A stretch of 64,000 bases of DNA from Bdellovibrionota bacterium (GCA_030584005.1 CP129486.1:1243556-1307555); one strand, 5' to 3'; shown: positions 1-8,566, counted from the stretch's first letter. Notes: generated by a model from the letters alone, not told the origin. Made by a program: numbers and translations.

Positions 1-1
1 C

Positions 2-244
2 TCGACCAAGTCGATGACCGGACATCTCCTCGGTGCTGCCGGTGCGATCGAAGCGCTCTTTTGTTGTCTGGCAATTCGTGACGGCCGGGTCCCACCCACG
101 ATTAATTTAGAAGTTCCCGATGAGGGCTGTGATCTCGATTATGTAGCCAACGCTGCGCGTACCGCTCCGGTCAATCATGCGCTTTCCAATTCATTCGGAT
201 TTGGCGGAACCAACGCCTCTCTGGTGCTGTCAAAGTTTGTATAA
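2..244 (+). CDS. fabF: 3-oxoacyl-ACP synthase II, C-terminal fragment
   Basis: This is the 3' end of a fabF-type condensing enzyme; the gene starts left of the window. FabF elongates acyl-ACP with malonyl-ACP in cytosolic type II fatty acid synthesis. The visible residues begin [14 protein letters not shown], which carries the conserved active-site Lys and His (KSMTGH). The end, [14 protein letters not shown], is the glycine-rich loop found at the C-terminus of every KAS I/II enzyme. The frame is open to the left edge, so the fragment is truncated only by the window. The next ORF begins 20 bases after the stop and may be cotranscribed. Family assignment is very secure. FabF rather than FabB is likely from the motif wording but cannot be settled from 80 residues. 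Confidence 0.92.
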   Translation, partial: STKSMTGHLLGAAGAIEALFCCLAIRDGRVPPTINLEVPDEGCDLDYVANAARTAPVNHALSNSFGFGGTNASLVLSKFV

Positions 245-264
245 GAGCGGTTCGGGCTACCGAC

Positions 265-498
265 ATGCCGAAGCAAAAGCAGGGGGCCGAGCAGAGCGTT
301 GAGGAGAGGGCAGAGGATATCCTACTCGGCGGGTTGGGCTTCGGAGAGGAGGCCAAGATTCTGCGTGTCGAACGAACGGCCAGCGGCTTTAAGGGTGTTG
401 GGTGTTTTGCCGATGCCGAAGAGTTCGAGTTCGAAAGTGAAGATCCGCTGTCTGTCCTGGAGGATTGGGCGCTCACCATCCTGGCAGCACGCCATTAA
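265..498 (+). CDS. Small acidic hypothetical protein
   Basis: A 77-residue acidic protein with a Lys/Gln-rich start and a compact body ending in DWALTILAARH. It starts with ATG 20 bases after the fabF stop on the same strand, so it probably shares that transcript. There is no signal peptide, membrane segment or cysteine cluster. I do not recognise a family. The regular alternation of charged and hydrophobic residues looks like a real small cytosolic protein. Overlapping frames on both strands here are also open, so the call rests on position and composition. Confidence 0.5.
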   Translation: MPKQKQGAEQSVEERAEDILLGGLGFGEEAKILRVERTASGFKGVGCFADAEEFEFESEDPLSVLEDWALTILAARH

Positions 499-665
499 TC
501 GGCTTCTCAGGGGCAAGGTGTTGAAATTTCAAGGCTAAAATATAGGGCAGCGCAGCGCCGCCGATGCCACAACCGCAGCAGATCCCCCCATAACTTCTCT
601 TGAGCGCTGGCTTTTGTGCAAAGTTCTGCCCGTGCTGTGTCACCCACCTTTCAGACGGTGCTGAA

Positions 666-1391
666 ATGAGAAGGTTCATTCTTTCTGCGATTGCGATGCT
701 GTTGTTCGTCCTGCCTGTGCGGGCCAATGCGGTGTACGAACATGGCGCTGCACCAGTGGTGCAGTCGGAGCGTATGCATGAGAGTCAACATGCGGCGGTT
801 TCGATTGAGCAGCTGATGGAGGATCTTTGCCTTGGCGGCATTCTCGATTTCCTCAATCAAATAAAGAATCTTCTCGATGCGATTAGTGATTACATACAAG
901 CACTGGGGGATCTTTTTGATATCGGCATTGACCCTCCGACATTCAATCCACAGTGTTTTCAAGACCCCAGCATTCAGCTGCCTGACTTTAGCTCCTGCCT
1001 GATGGCAGGCCTTGATGTCGGGAGCTTCGACTGCGATTGCCAGCTTCCCAATCTGGACTTCCAGGCAACCATAAACGAGTGCTTGGATGACTTTCAGATC
1101 GACCTCGGCGGATTCAATCCAGAAGATTGTATCGGGCTGCCCGATATTCAGTTCCCGGACCTGTGGGGTCAGCTGCAAGGGCTGCTCGATCTGATCCTTT
1201 CCCTATTGGATCTGGACCTCAATCTCGATGCGCTGGCTACAATCCAGATCGCCTGCGCCGAGGGGGTGACGGTGGGCGCTCGAACCGGAGGAAGCTCTCT
1301 AGTGAAGGTCAAGAAGAAGATCCTCTGCAAGGATTCCAAGAAAAAGAAGCCAAAGAAGGCCAAGAAGCAAGGCGCCAAGAAGGCAAAATAA
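666..1391 (+). CDS. Secreted Cys-containing protein with Lys-rich tail
   Basis: A 241-residue protein of unknown function. The frame opens at 600, but I chose ATG 666 because it begins a textbook signal peptide (MRRFILSAIAMLLFVLPVRA, then NA). The body is rich in Leu, Asp and Ile and contains paired cysteines (CLGG, a Cys-Phe-Gln pair, SSC, and FDCDC near the middle), suggesting disulfides in the periplasm or outside the cell. The last about 30 residues are almost all Lys and Ala with one Cys, a strongly basic tail that could bind nucleic acid, peptidoglycan or acidic polymers. That role is inference. No known domain is recognised. It stands alone, upstream of a TolC-family gene on the same strand, with about 200 bases between them. 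Confidence 0.7.
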   Translation: MRRFILSAIAMLLFVLPVRANAVYEHGAAPVVQSERMHESQHAAVSIEQLMEDLCLGGILDFLNQIKNLLDAISDYIQALGDLFDIGIDPPTFNPQCFQDPSIQLPDFSSCLMAGLDVGSFDCDCQLPNLDFQATINECLDDFQIDLGGFNPEDCIGLPDIQFPDLWGQLQGLLDLILSLLDLDLNLDALATIQIACAEGVTVGARTGGSSLVKVKKKILCKDSKKKKPKKAKKQGAKKAK

Positions 1392-1597
1392 TCCCTCACT
1401 GCGGTAGCGCATGAAGCGAGGGCAGGGAGTAAAGGTTCGCTCCTCCTTGCATACCCAGATCATTTCCGCTTTTTGTGAATCCATGGCATGCTCAGCTCCG
1501 ACTTAACGGAGCTGTGCGTGTGCTCGACGGCGCTATCTATCGTGAGATGGCCCTGCGGCCATCGACGCCTCTTTCAGCACGACAGCATAACGGACAC

Positions 1598-3169
1598 ATG
1601 TTGCACCCGAGAACCGCTCATCGATTCGCCTTGTACTTGTTGGCGATTATTCTGCCCGGCTTGGGGTCCGATCTGCGGGCCCAGCCTTCAACGCACCAAA
1701 CCCAGCCTCTGCAGCTCTCCCTTTATGAGGCCGTGGCTACCGCGCTCACCAATAGTCCTGAAATTGAAGTCCTTCGGCTCAATCCTGAACGTGCTCGCGA
1801 GGATGTTAAGGAGGAGCGTGGACGTTTCGATCCCGTGCTGGTCGCCGAGGGTTACAAGCAGCGCCAGGTAGAGCCCTCCGGCTCCTCGATTCTCGGCAGC
1901 GAGGTGACTACCTCCGGCGCTGGGGGTTCGGTTGGGTTAGAGCAGCTACTCCCCTGGGGAACCAAGCTCTCGATGGATTGGGATAGCAGCCGAGACCGGG
2001 ATGACAGCCTCGTTTCATCACTTGATCCGGCCTATGGAAGTGCCTTGCAACTCTCGCTGGAGCAGCCGCTGCTGCAAGGGGCCTTTGATGGGAGGCCCTG
2101 GATGTTTGTGCGGGTACGTCAGGCCTCTTACAGGGCGGCACTCGATGATTATGATACGAACCTGGTTGGTCAGCTCAGGGAGATTATCCGGCGCTACTGG
2201 GGACAACAGCTTGCACGGCTCGAGGTGCATACTGCCGAAAAGAGTCTCGAGCGCACCATTAAGTTCAAAGATGAGATCGAGGGAAGGGTCAGGGTCGGGG
2301 TGCTCTCGCCTTTGGCTGGCAGCGACGCGAGCGCTCAGGTAGCGTTAAGGAAAGAAGATCTCATTCGCACCAAGAATGCACTCCTCGTTGCGAGCAACAG
2401 ACTGCGCCAATCTTTAGGTATCGATTTGACGCTGCATTCGGCCACTGAGCTGGTATTGACCGATGAACCGACGTACGTGGATGTGAAGCCGGATGTAGAA
2501 GAATCGATCGAAAAGGCGCTCTCCGTTAGGCCTGATATAATGGCCCAGCGAAATCGTATTCGGGCAGCGGAGCTGACGGCCCGCATCGCAGAAAATGAGC
2601 TCCTGCCGGAAATCAATGTGATCGGCAGTGCAGGAGTCGAGGGGTTAAGTGGGGATCCCAAGGCCGGGTTCTCCGGGCAGGTGGATGACACCTTCGAGGG
2701 CGATTTTAACGATGCGATCGATGAACTTGAAAGCGGTGACTATTACAACTACCGCGCCGGGATTGTGTTTCGTCAACCGCTTGGCGATACGAGCAGTCGA
2801 GCGCGGGCGAATCGCGCCCGCATTGAACTTGCCCAACAGCGGGCTCGCCTATCTGCGCTCATGCAGGAGGCGATAGTAGAAGTGCGTAATGCGATTGGCG
2901 ATATAGAGTCAGGGAAGCAGCGTATTCTGGCTGCGGAAGAAGCAAAGCGCTTCGCTGAAGAGAGCGTGCGCAATGGTGAGGAGCGCTTTGCCGTGGGGTT
3001 GGCGACAATCAGGGAGGTGCTTGATGCTCAGGAAGATCTGGCTGAAGCTGAATCCACGCTGGCGCGCTCTCTCGTCGACTACCGGGTGTCGATTGACGAT
3101 CTCTACAGTAGCCGTGGCGAACTGCTAGCTCGGTACGGCATTCGGGTGATCAGGGATTCCACTAAGTAG
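1598..3169 (+). CDS. TolC family outer-membrane efflux protein
   Basis: A 523-residue outer-membrane channel of the TolC/OEP family, the exit duct for RND, ABC or MFS export systems. The frame opens at 1475, but ATG 1598 gives a proper signal peptide (MLHPRTAHRFALYLL..., cleavage near LRAQPS). The mature protein has two OEP-type repeats. Each begins with long amphipathic helices (SLYEAVATALTNSPEIEVL; later SIEKALSVRPDIMAQRN). They end with the typical LAQQRARL / VEVRNAIGDIESGKQRI coiled helices and the VGLATIREVLDAQEDL motif seen in this family. No inner-membrane pump or periplasmic adaptor is next to it, so its partner is unknown. Family call is secure; the substrate is not. Confidence 0.9.
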   Translation: MLHPRTAHRFALYLLAIILPGLGSDLRAQPSTHQTQPLQLSLYEAVATALTNSPEIEVLRLNPERAREDVKEERGRFDPVLVAEGYKQRQVEPSGSSILGSEVTTSGAGGSVGLEQLLPWGTKLSMDWDSSRDRDDSLVSSLDPAYGSALQLSLEQPLLQGAFDGRPWMFVRVRQASYRAALDDYDTNLVGQLREIIRRYWGQQLARLEVHTAEKSLERTIKFKDEIEGRVRVGVLSPLAGSDASAQVALRKEDLIRTKNALLVASNRLRQSLGIDLTLHSATELVLTDEPTYVDVKPDVEESIEKALSVRPDIMAQRNRIRAAELTARIAENELLPEINVIGSAGVEGLSGDPKAGFSGQVDDTFEGDFNDAIDELESGDYYNYRAGIVFRQPLGDTSSRARANRARIELAQQRARLSALMQEAIVEVRNAIGDIESGKQRILAAEEAKRFAEESVRNGEERFAVGLATIREVLDAQEDLAEAESTLARSLVDYRVSIDDLYSSRGELLARYGIRVIRDSTK

Positions 3170-3250
3170 TCGGTCCCACGGACAATTGGTTTGCCGGTGC
3201 CTCTGTTTTTGACTAGCACGGCCCGGGGGCGTATATGGCTTTAGGGAAAC

Positions 3251-3294
3251 ACTGAACAAGTGCCATCCGGGGCATTTCTGAAGTCACTTCTAAG
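3251..3294 (+). repeat. Dispersed palindromic repeat, copy 1
   Basis: An imperfect palindrome built around TGCCATCCGGGGCA and ending GAAGTCACTTCTAAG. It resembles the copy at 45459-45506 (TGCCATCCTTGGCA ... GAAATCGCTCCAAG). Both are preceded by AAACACT. It lies in the gap between the TolC-type gene and the next ORF, just before a TATATT that could be a -10 element for that ORF. Confidence 0.55.
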
Positions 3295-3321
3295 TATATT
3301 ATTCGACCAAAGTAGTTATTT

Positions 3322-5127
3322 GTGTTGAACCTTTCCCGACCTCAAGATCGCGGTCCCGCTGAGAGTAGCGGAGGTGGATCCGCACCCCAACCGGTAGCTG
3401 GTCTGACCGAATCGTTCGCATCCGAAGTGCCGGGGCAGGCGATACCCTTTCATGCACTGCAACAGCGGCATGCGCCGCGCGAGCTTGAGATCAAAGGTCT
3501 GTCCCTCGACCAGGCGGCTGCGCTGCTAGGGGAGCTGATGCGACCGAACCAGCTTCCGCTTGTCGGTGCTGCGGATCTACAACTGTTGCTCTTGCATGCC
3601 GATAGAGGAAGCACTCCCGATGACCGCAGCCTAGAGCATCTGCCGATAGATAACTTCCATCTGATCATAGACCTGGCACGGCGCTACAGGGTATCGAGTA
3701 GCGGAATTGAGCGGCTGCATGAAGTGCAATTCGAACTGCTTATGCCGCGGCAGCTCTTTCCGATAGTGATAGTGCAGCAGAGAGACCGCAACGGTCCATG
3801 CTCGCTGATCATCACATGGGAGGATTTCCTACAGCACATATCTGCAGCGCAAATTGCCGAGCGTTGGAACATCGTCGAGCGCAGCGTAGCGAGCGCAAGC
3901 GGACACGAGGGGAAAACGTTAGAGTGGACAGCCGATGCCAGGCAGAGCCAGCGATACTCCGCGGGAACGCTCATTTCGCTATATACCTGCCCAAGGCTTA
4001 GTGCTTATGAGGATATTACAGGAGACCCTCATCCATCGCAGCGTCCCGATTTAATTCATCTTTGCGCGCTTCGTGATGTTGAGGGGGGTCTTACGAGACA
4101 GCAGACTCTTGAGTTTCGATTAGGCGGAATCAGAGCACGGCTTGAAGAGCTGAAGGTGCAGCGTCTTGGTTCGTTGGATCGCGCTCAAACAGATCAGCCC
4201 ACAGCGACTACAAGCCGTGCCTGGTTGGAGGAGCGAAGAAGCGCGCGGCTTCATCACACCGACTCCCCCAATGTGCAGTGTCTGGTTGTCGAGGGATACA
4301 TCGTGCTGATCACCCCGGCTTCGACAGGGCAGAGTGTCCTAGAGGATCTTGATGCGCTTGCAGCATATGAAAGTAAATTTATAACGAGCGATCTGCACAC
4401 TCCGATGCAAGGTATTCGCTCTATCGGGGTGCGACCATGTGATGCACCGGAGCTTGGTGTGTTAGCGCAGGCAGCGGGCCTCCCCTCCAACAAGGCGCTT
4501 ACCAGCACGGTTTGTTCATTCATGCGCGCGCCCAGCTCAGTCGATGATGCTCGGGTCGTAGATGCGCTTATCAACGGCGCTGCACCCAGACCGCTTGAGC
4601 TACTTATCGCCGAACAACTCTCCCTTTTCCCGTTCGATGAACTTTCGACGGATGACGCCAGTGCATCTGGTATCGATGACGAACCGTACGGAGATGGGGC
4701 GCTACTGCACCTTGTCGGGGATCCTCTTAACACTCACCCCGCAGATGGGCCAGGAAACGCAGCCGATAACGTTGACGAGACAACAAGTCTGCGGCTTGTT
4801 AGGCCGTTTGCTCTGGATAGAGAGCGGTTCGTTGAACTGTACCCTTCGAATGGCAGCCCCTATGACCGCGAACCCCATCTTAGCGTGTATCTCCTGCCCC
4901 GTGAGCATGATGCCGAGGCGCCTGGCGAGCTTCTGGCTGTGCTTGAATACTATGGAGGCTTGGAGACCTTAGGAGAGCACGGCGATTTCCCCCCCGAGTT
5001 GGCCCAGCAGGTACTGAAGCAGCTTGGGGTGGGAGCTCAGCCGGATCCGGTGGACACCATATCAATGACCTCCCGTGGTGTGCGAATGAGCATACTCTCC
5101 CCGAACATCTCGGTAGTGTTTCACTAG
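3322..5127 (+). CDS. Hypothetical 601-aa protein
   Basis: A long single ORF with no recognised domain. The start is GTG 3322; TTG three bases later is the alternative, and there is no strong Shine-Dalgarno sequence. No signal peptide or membrane segment is visible. The N-terminal 40 residues are Gly/Ser/Pro-rich and likely disordered. The rest looks like a soluble two-domain protein with a poorly ordered acidic linker near residues 440-490 (many Asp, Ser, Gly). A Cys-containing stretch (GIRSIGVRPCDAPELGVL) sits near residue 375. Its length and uniform codon use argue for a real gene. It appears monocistronic: a repeat lies upstream and about 500 noncoding bases lie downstream. Confidence 0.7.
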   Translation: MLNLSRPQDRGPAESSGGGSAPQPVAGLTESFASEVPGQAIPFHALQQRHAPRELEIKGLSLDQAAALLGELMRPNQLPLVGAADLQLLLLHADRGSTPDDRSLEHLPIDNFHLIIDLARRYRVSSSGIERLHEVQFELLMPRQLFPIVIVQQRDRNGPCSLIITWEDFLQHISAAQIAERWNIVERSVASASGHEGKTLEWTADARQSQRYSAGTLISLYTCPRLSAYEDITGDPHPSQRPDLIHLCALRDVEGGLTRQQTLEFRLGGIRARLEELKVQRLGSLDRAQTDQPTATTSRAWLEERRSARLHHTDSPNVQCLVVEGYIVLITPASTGQSVLEDLDALAAYESKFITSDLHTPMQGIRSIGVRPCDAPELGVLAQAAGLPSNKALTSTVCSFMRAPSSVDDARVVDALINGAAPRPLELLIAEQLSLFPFDELSTDDASASGIDDEPYGDGALLHLVGDPLNTHPADGPGNAADNVDETTSLRLVRPFALDRERFVELYPSNGSPYDREPHLSVYLLPREHDAEAPGELLAVLEYYGGLETLGEHGDFPPELAQQVLKQLGVGAQPDPVDTISMTSRGVRMSILSPNISVVFH

Positions 5128-5650
5128 TTAAAACGGCTCGGGACAGGAATGGGTGCGTACTGCTTTCGCGACCAATGATGACTCATTATCCGGATAGCCG
5201 GACGATGCAGCTGGGCCGTGTGCACGCTTGAATGGCACTTTTATCCACTCGTCTAGGCGCCCCGGATAGATTCACACTTCCTTAACTTCTGGAAGCTGGT
5301 AAAGATGATTGAATGTTGTAGTGCTCCTTACTCAGGCGGTCACGAGTAGTCGAGAGCGCCGATCTGTCCCCTGGTAGGGAGATTCTCCCCACCTGAAGGC
5401 AGATTGCGCACCGATTCAAAAAGGTTCCCCGTGGTTTTCTAATACTACGTTAGTTCCGCTCTGTCCTAAGACGAAATCTTCTTCCTTTATCCTGCTGATG
5501 GAGCCAAGGCTTCATCCCTTCAATTCTGTGCAGTACGTACTCTCCTCACCGCGCTTGCTTCGCAATAGGTGCGTGTGGACTGTTGCCCAGGATTGAGGGG
5601 ATGGAATGTCTGTCCCCCATCGAGGAGTCGAAGGAACAAGGAGTCGATCA
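5128..5650. other. Long intergenic region
   Basis: About 520 bases without a convincing gene. It contains a small TCCGG/CCGGA hairpin near 5200, a GGTAGGGAGA/TCTCCCCACC inverted repeat near 5372-5392, and a GATGGAGC-CAAG-GCTTCATC stem-loop (5497-5516, one G-T pair). I see no tRNA or riboswitch signature. It probably holds the promoter for the ORF at 5651. Confidence 0.4.
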
Positions 5651-6310
5651 ATGAGAGAAGCCAAGAAGCCGGAAGGCCGGAAGACGATCTTCAAGCTCGA
5701 ACTCGGCGTCCGTCGTGCACTCCAGGCTCCGCCCTGGGCCAGCAGTGAACCCTGGTACGGGCCGCTCAGCCATGTGGTCCCGCACCTGCCGGTCTTCCTC
5801 GTGCCCAGGAGTCACAAGCATGTCGCTGATGCCGGAGCCGTCGCTCTGTCATTCGCCCGGCTGTGGGAACACCTGGGCAACTGCGCCCTCAGCCGTCAGA
5901 CCCCCAATCGCACTCTGGTGCGACAAGGGCTGACCGAGGTGCTCAAGGCGATCCAAGGGCGACGGGTGCTGGTCCAGCCGGAACAGCGGGCCGATCTCGT
6001 CGAGCGCTCCCTGCGCCTGGCGAACGATGCGCTCCACTGCCCTGACTGGCATCACACCCCATGGGCCCAGGAGCTCCTGGCACTGACCCGCAAGGGCATC
6101 GCGCTCAACAACGGCAACGGCAAGCGGTGGAGGGAGGTCGAGGAGATGCTGAGGGCGCCTCAGTATCCCGACACCAATCGCATGTGTGCAATCCTCAACG
6201 AGATTGCACGCGCGATGGACCATGGACATGTGGAAGTGTTCCCCCACGACCACACCGCCATGTTCATCAAGGGAGTTCGGGCCGCACGCACCCAAATCAA
6301 GGCAGCATGA
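5651..6310 (+). CDS. Hypothetical protein, G+C-rich, possibly acquired
   Basis: A 219-residue protein of unknown function. ATG 5651 is preferred to the in-frame ATG at 5606 because an AAGGAG ribosome binding site lies 7 bases before it. The protein is basic and helical, with no signal peptide or membrane segment. Clusters of His and Trp (HCPDWHHTPW, and FPHDHTAMF near the end) could bind a metal, which is inference. Two sampled 60-base lines inside the gene (5761-5820, 5881-5940) are each 40/60 G+C, above most neighbouring genes, and codons ending in C dominate. With the long noncoding gap before it and a huge hairpin right after it, it looks like an inserted cassette. No family recognised. 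Confidence 0.65.
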   Translation: MREAKKPEGRKTIFKLELGVRRALQAPPWASSEPWYGPLSHVVPHLPVFLVPRSHKHVADAGAVALSFARLWEHLGNCALSRQTPNRTLVRQGLTEVLKAIQGRRVLVQPEQRADLVERSLRLANDALHCPDWHHTPWAQELLALTRKGIALNNGNGKRWREVEEMLRAPQYPDTNRMCAILNEIARAMDHGHVEVFPHDHTAMFIKGVRAARTQIKAA

Positions 6311-6342
6311 ACTGATGGACGAACCAGCAAGCGAGGTTCCGT

Positions 6343-6377
6343 GGGGGTAGACGCCGCAGGCGTTGGCGTCTACCCCC
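6343..6377 (+). terminator. Strong 13-bp hairpin after the 5651 ORF
   Basis: GGGGGTAGACGCC (6343-6355) pairs perfectly with GGCGTCTACCCCC (6365-6377) around a 9-base loop. An outer CGAGG/CCTCG pair extends it. It lies 33 bases after the stop of the upstream ORF. There is no U-tract, so it may be a transcript-end stabiliser or a bidirectional block against the convergent gene at 6432 rather than a classical intrinsic terminator. Confidence 0.6.
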
Positions 6378-6431
6378 GCCCCTCGGTTCTTGAATCGATG
6401 CGCAAAAGCCAAAACTTTCAGCAGTTACACC

Positions 6432-6800
6432 CTACTCGGCGCAGTCAGTATAAGAGTGCGCTCTAATGTTGTCCCGTACGGCCGCCGCGAATTCTGAGCC
6501 AAAGAGTTTCTGAGTGGGGCGGGTAAGCCTTAAGAACGTTCGTTTACACAGATCGTATCCGGCTCTGTTTCGAGGCGCCTCGGATCGCCTCTCACAACAC
6601 TGCTCCTCAAAACGGCTCAGCGCACCTGCTAAGGTCGCCTCGTGCCGTTCGCAGGCCTCGGAGTATGCAGCCCGGCAGGTGGTGATAGCATCAATGGTAC
6701 ACAGGTCGAGCGACGCCTGATCCTCAACCGAACACTCCTGAGCAAGCACCGGGGTTGCAAAAAGACAGAATAAAAGGCTCCACACCGCAGTTCGATTCAT
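6432..6800 (-). CDS. Secreted cysteine-rich small protein
   Basis: A 122-residue exported protein. The frame runs back to 6926, but ATG at 6800 is preceded by an AGGGAGA ribosome binding site and opens a clear signal peptide (MNRTAVWSLLFCLFATPVLA, then QEC). The mature part has eight cysteines, including a CC pair and single Cys at both ends (AQEC..., ...TDCAE), spaced along predicted helices. It is probably a small disulfide-stabilised helical protein of the periplasm. No known family is recognised. It is convergent with the G+C-rich ORF and divergent from the ECF sigma gene, with a 415-base promoter region between. Confidence 0.65.
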   Translation of the reverse strand: MNRTAVWSLLFCLFATPVLAQECSVEDQASLDLCTIDAITTCRAAYSEACERHEATLAGALSRFEEQCCERRSEAPRNRAGYDLCKRTFLRLTRPTQKLFGSEFAAAVRDNIRAHSYTDCAE

Positions 6801-7215
6801 ATAGGCTTCTCCCTGTAAAAAGTGCACACATCGAGGGCAACCCTCGCTTGTACCTAAGGAGACGTTCCAAGGAGGCCCTCGGTTGTCAGAGCCAGCTACT
6901 TTTTTCGACATCGTAGTCTGGCCCACGTAAGTTTGGAGTTGTGCCCGCCCCGCCTTATTTGCGGGATTCCCGACGAGTAAACCCCTACTGGCTGGCGAGC
7001 GTCTTTGTTTATATAGGGAAAGGCTGTTTGGGACCCTAAACCGCCAACGCTGACAGGCCTGCCTGCAGTAACGGCATGTGGGGATTGGTGGGAGCGTTTC
7101 GCCTTAACCGAGATTCCACGGCTGGCTGGACGATATATTGAGGAACGGCGAATAGTGAAGATCTCTCCGTCATACATAGTCAGCGATCAGTGGCGTGTCG
7201 AAGACGAGAGAGTCC
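6801..7215. promoter_or_regulatory. Divergent promoter region; possible ECF promoter
   Basis: This 415-base gap separates the Cys-rich secreted gene (leftward) from the ECF sigma gene (rightward). At 7142-7146 GGAAC is followed after 17 bases by TCTCC (7164-7168), which loosely resembles RpoE-type promoters (GGAAC, about 16-17 bases, TCT). This would fit autoregulation of the sigma gene but is a weak match. No gene or RNA is apparent elsewhere in the gap. Confidence 0.25.
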
Positions 7216-7728
7216 ATGGATAACACGCTCTGGCAGGAGCTGGTGGAGCAGCTCTATGACCCTATATTTCGCTTTGCCGTGCACATGTTAGGTAGTTATG
7301 AAGACGCAGAAGACGTGACCCAGCAATCATTCTTGAAGGCGTTTCATTCAGTACACCAGCTTGATGACCCAACGAAGGCCAAGGCATGGCTCTATGCGAT
7401 TGCGCGGAACCAGTGCCACGATCATCTTCGTTCACTCAAGCGCTTCTTCTCCCTCCGTGCGCTCCTGCCCCAGGAGCGCTGTATCGAGATGCTGTCGCCG
7501 ATCGGGCATGAGCTGTTACGAGCAATCGGGTCGTTGCCACGGATGCAGCGCGAGGTGTTTCTCCTTCGTGAATGGCATGATTTCTCGACTGTCGAAACGG
7601 CGCAGCTCTTGGGCATAGCAGAAGGCAGTGTAAAGTCACACCTGCATCGGGCGAAATCGGCGCTGCGGCAGTGTCTAGGCGAGCAGAATGCAGAGAGCCC
7701 CGCGAATTTGGACGAGGAGGAGGACTAG
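7216..7728 (+). CDS. ECF RNA polymerase sigma factor (RpoE-like)
   Basis: A 170-residue sigma-70 family factor of the extracytoplasmic function type, directing RNA polymerase to stress promoters. Region 2 holds YDPIFRFAVHMLGSYEDAEDVTQQSFLKAF and KAWLYAIARNQCHDHLR; region 4 holds LPRMQREVFLLREW and the helix-turn-helix VETAQLLGIAEGSVKSHLHRA. ATG 7216 is preferred; an in-frame GTG at 7195 lacks a ribosome binding site. The next gene starts one base after the stop, and a third follows directly, so all three form an operon. By the usual ECF logic, the second product should be the membrane partner that controls the sigma factor. Family is secure; the inducing signal is unknown. Confidence 0.92.
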   Translation: MDNTLWQELVEQLYDPIFRFAVHMLGSYEDAEDVTQQSFLKAFHSVHQLDDPTKAKAWLYAIARNQCHDHLRSLKRFFSLRALLPQERCIEMLSPIGHELLRAIGSLPRMQREVFLLREWHDFSTVETAQLLGIAEGSVKSHLHRAKSALRQCLGEQNAESPANLDEEED

Positions 7729-7729
7729 G

Positions 7730-8068
7730 ATGAAACTGAGAGTACCTCCGGACAGCAGCAGGTGGCGGGAAGCCGAAAAGGAGCTGCGCTCCTTGCGCGG
7801 TCCAACGGCGCTCAAGCAGGCGCTTCGCCGAGGAGACTTTCAAGAAATGGGCGAGCGGGGACGTGCACGGAGGTGGTGGTGGATAGGGGCCCCCTCGGTC
7901 GCACTCGCCTCGCTGGCCCTGCTGCTGCTCCTCAGGGCTCCCACTGCCCCCTTAGCGAGCGATGAAGATCTCATACTTTTATTTGAGGAGTACCAGGACT
8001 TTGAGCTTGGCGTTGGAGCCAACGACGAACTCATCGGTTCTGATGTGCTCTTCGAGGAGCTGTACTAA
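7730..8068 (+). CDS. Single-span membrane protein, candidate anti-sigma
   Basis: A 112-residue protein encoded one base after the ECF sigma gene, with a GAGGAGGAGGA ribosome binding site inside the sigma 3' end. It has a basic cytoplasmic N-terminal part of about 46 residues (LRSLRGPTALKQALRRGDF), one membrane span (WWWIGAPSVALASLALLLLL) and an acidic periplasmic tail of about 40 residues. That topology and position fit an anti-sigma factor with a short cytoplasmic sigma-binding segment. No zinc-binding HxxxCxxC motif is present, so it is not a classical ZAS anti-sigma factor. The function is inferred from context. Confidence 0.7.
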   Translation: MKLRVPPDSSRWREAEKELRSLRGPTALKQALRRGDFQEMGERGRARRWWWIGAPSVALASLALLLLLRAPTAPLASDEDLILLFEEYQDFELGVGANDELIGSDVLFEELY

Positions 8069-8566
8069 ATGCGAAGTCTACTTCCTCAATCTGTGTTGAG
8101 TATGCTGCTTCTGATAGCAGCGGTGGCCTATGCGCAGCCGGAACCGCCGCGCTTTACGGCAAGGGACCAGGAGGGGCGGGGACTTGAGAATCGAGAACGC
8201 CGCCCATCAGTAAGGGGACAACAACCTGCAGTAGGCAAGCACGGCGGGCGCTTCACACCGGAATTTATCAAAAGCCTCGATCTCACAGCGCAGCAAAGGC
8301 GGGAGCTGCTGACGTTGCGTGAGGAGCAGCGAAAACTATGGCAGGAGCGCGCGGAGATAGAGGCAGACCGCCGAGAGCTTAGACAGCTTCTGAAGAAACA
8401 AGGCGCATCGCATGCCGACATTCTGGAGCAATTCGATAAGGTGCAGGCTGAAGATGCCGAGCTGCAACGACGCCGGCTCAAGAATGTGTTACGGCTTCGG
8501 GAGATCCTCACCCCACAGCAGTTTCGCAAAGTACAGGAGAGGCTCGAAGAATTTCGAGAGCAATAA
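8069..8566 (+). CDS. Spy/CpxP-like periplasmic protein (LTxxQ type)
   Basis: A 165-residue exported, highly charged helical protein; TAA of the previous gene abuts this ATG. The signal peptide is MRSLLPQSVLSMLLLIAAVA then YAQPEPP. The mature part contains two LTxxQ motifs typical of the Spy/CpxP and heavy-metal-sensor (CnrX-like) families: LTAQQRRELLTLREEQ near residue 72 and LTPQQFRKVQERL near the end, separated by a long coiled helix. Such proteins act as periplasmic chaperones or sensors of envelope stress or metals. Third gene of the ECF operon, so it is likely the periplasmic sensor or the main stress effector of that sigma factor. Confidence 0.8.
   Translation: MRSLLPQSVLSMLLLIAAVAYAQPEPPRFTARDQEGRGLENRERRPSVRGQQPAVGKHGGRFTPEFIKSLDLTAQQRRELLTLREEQRKLWQERAEIEADRRELRQLLKKQGASHADILEQFDKVQAEDAELQRRRLKNVLRLREILTPQQFRKVQERLEEFREQ

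Noticed and set aside
5849-6412. 187-codon minus-strand ORF over the G+C-rich gene
   Set aside because: High G+C opens several frames here; the plus-strand frame has the better ribosome binding site and hairpin.
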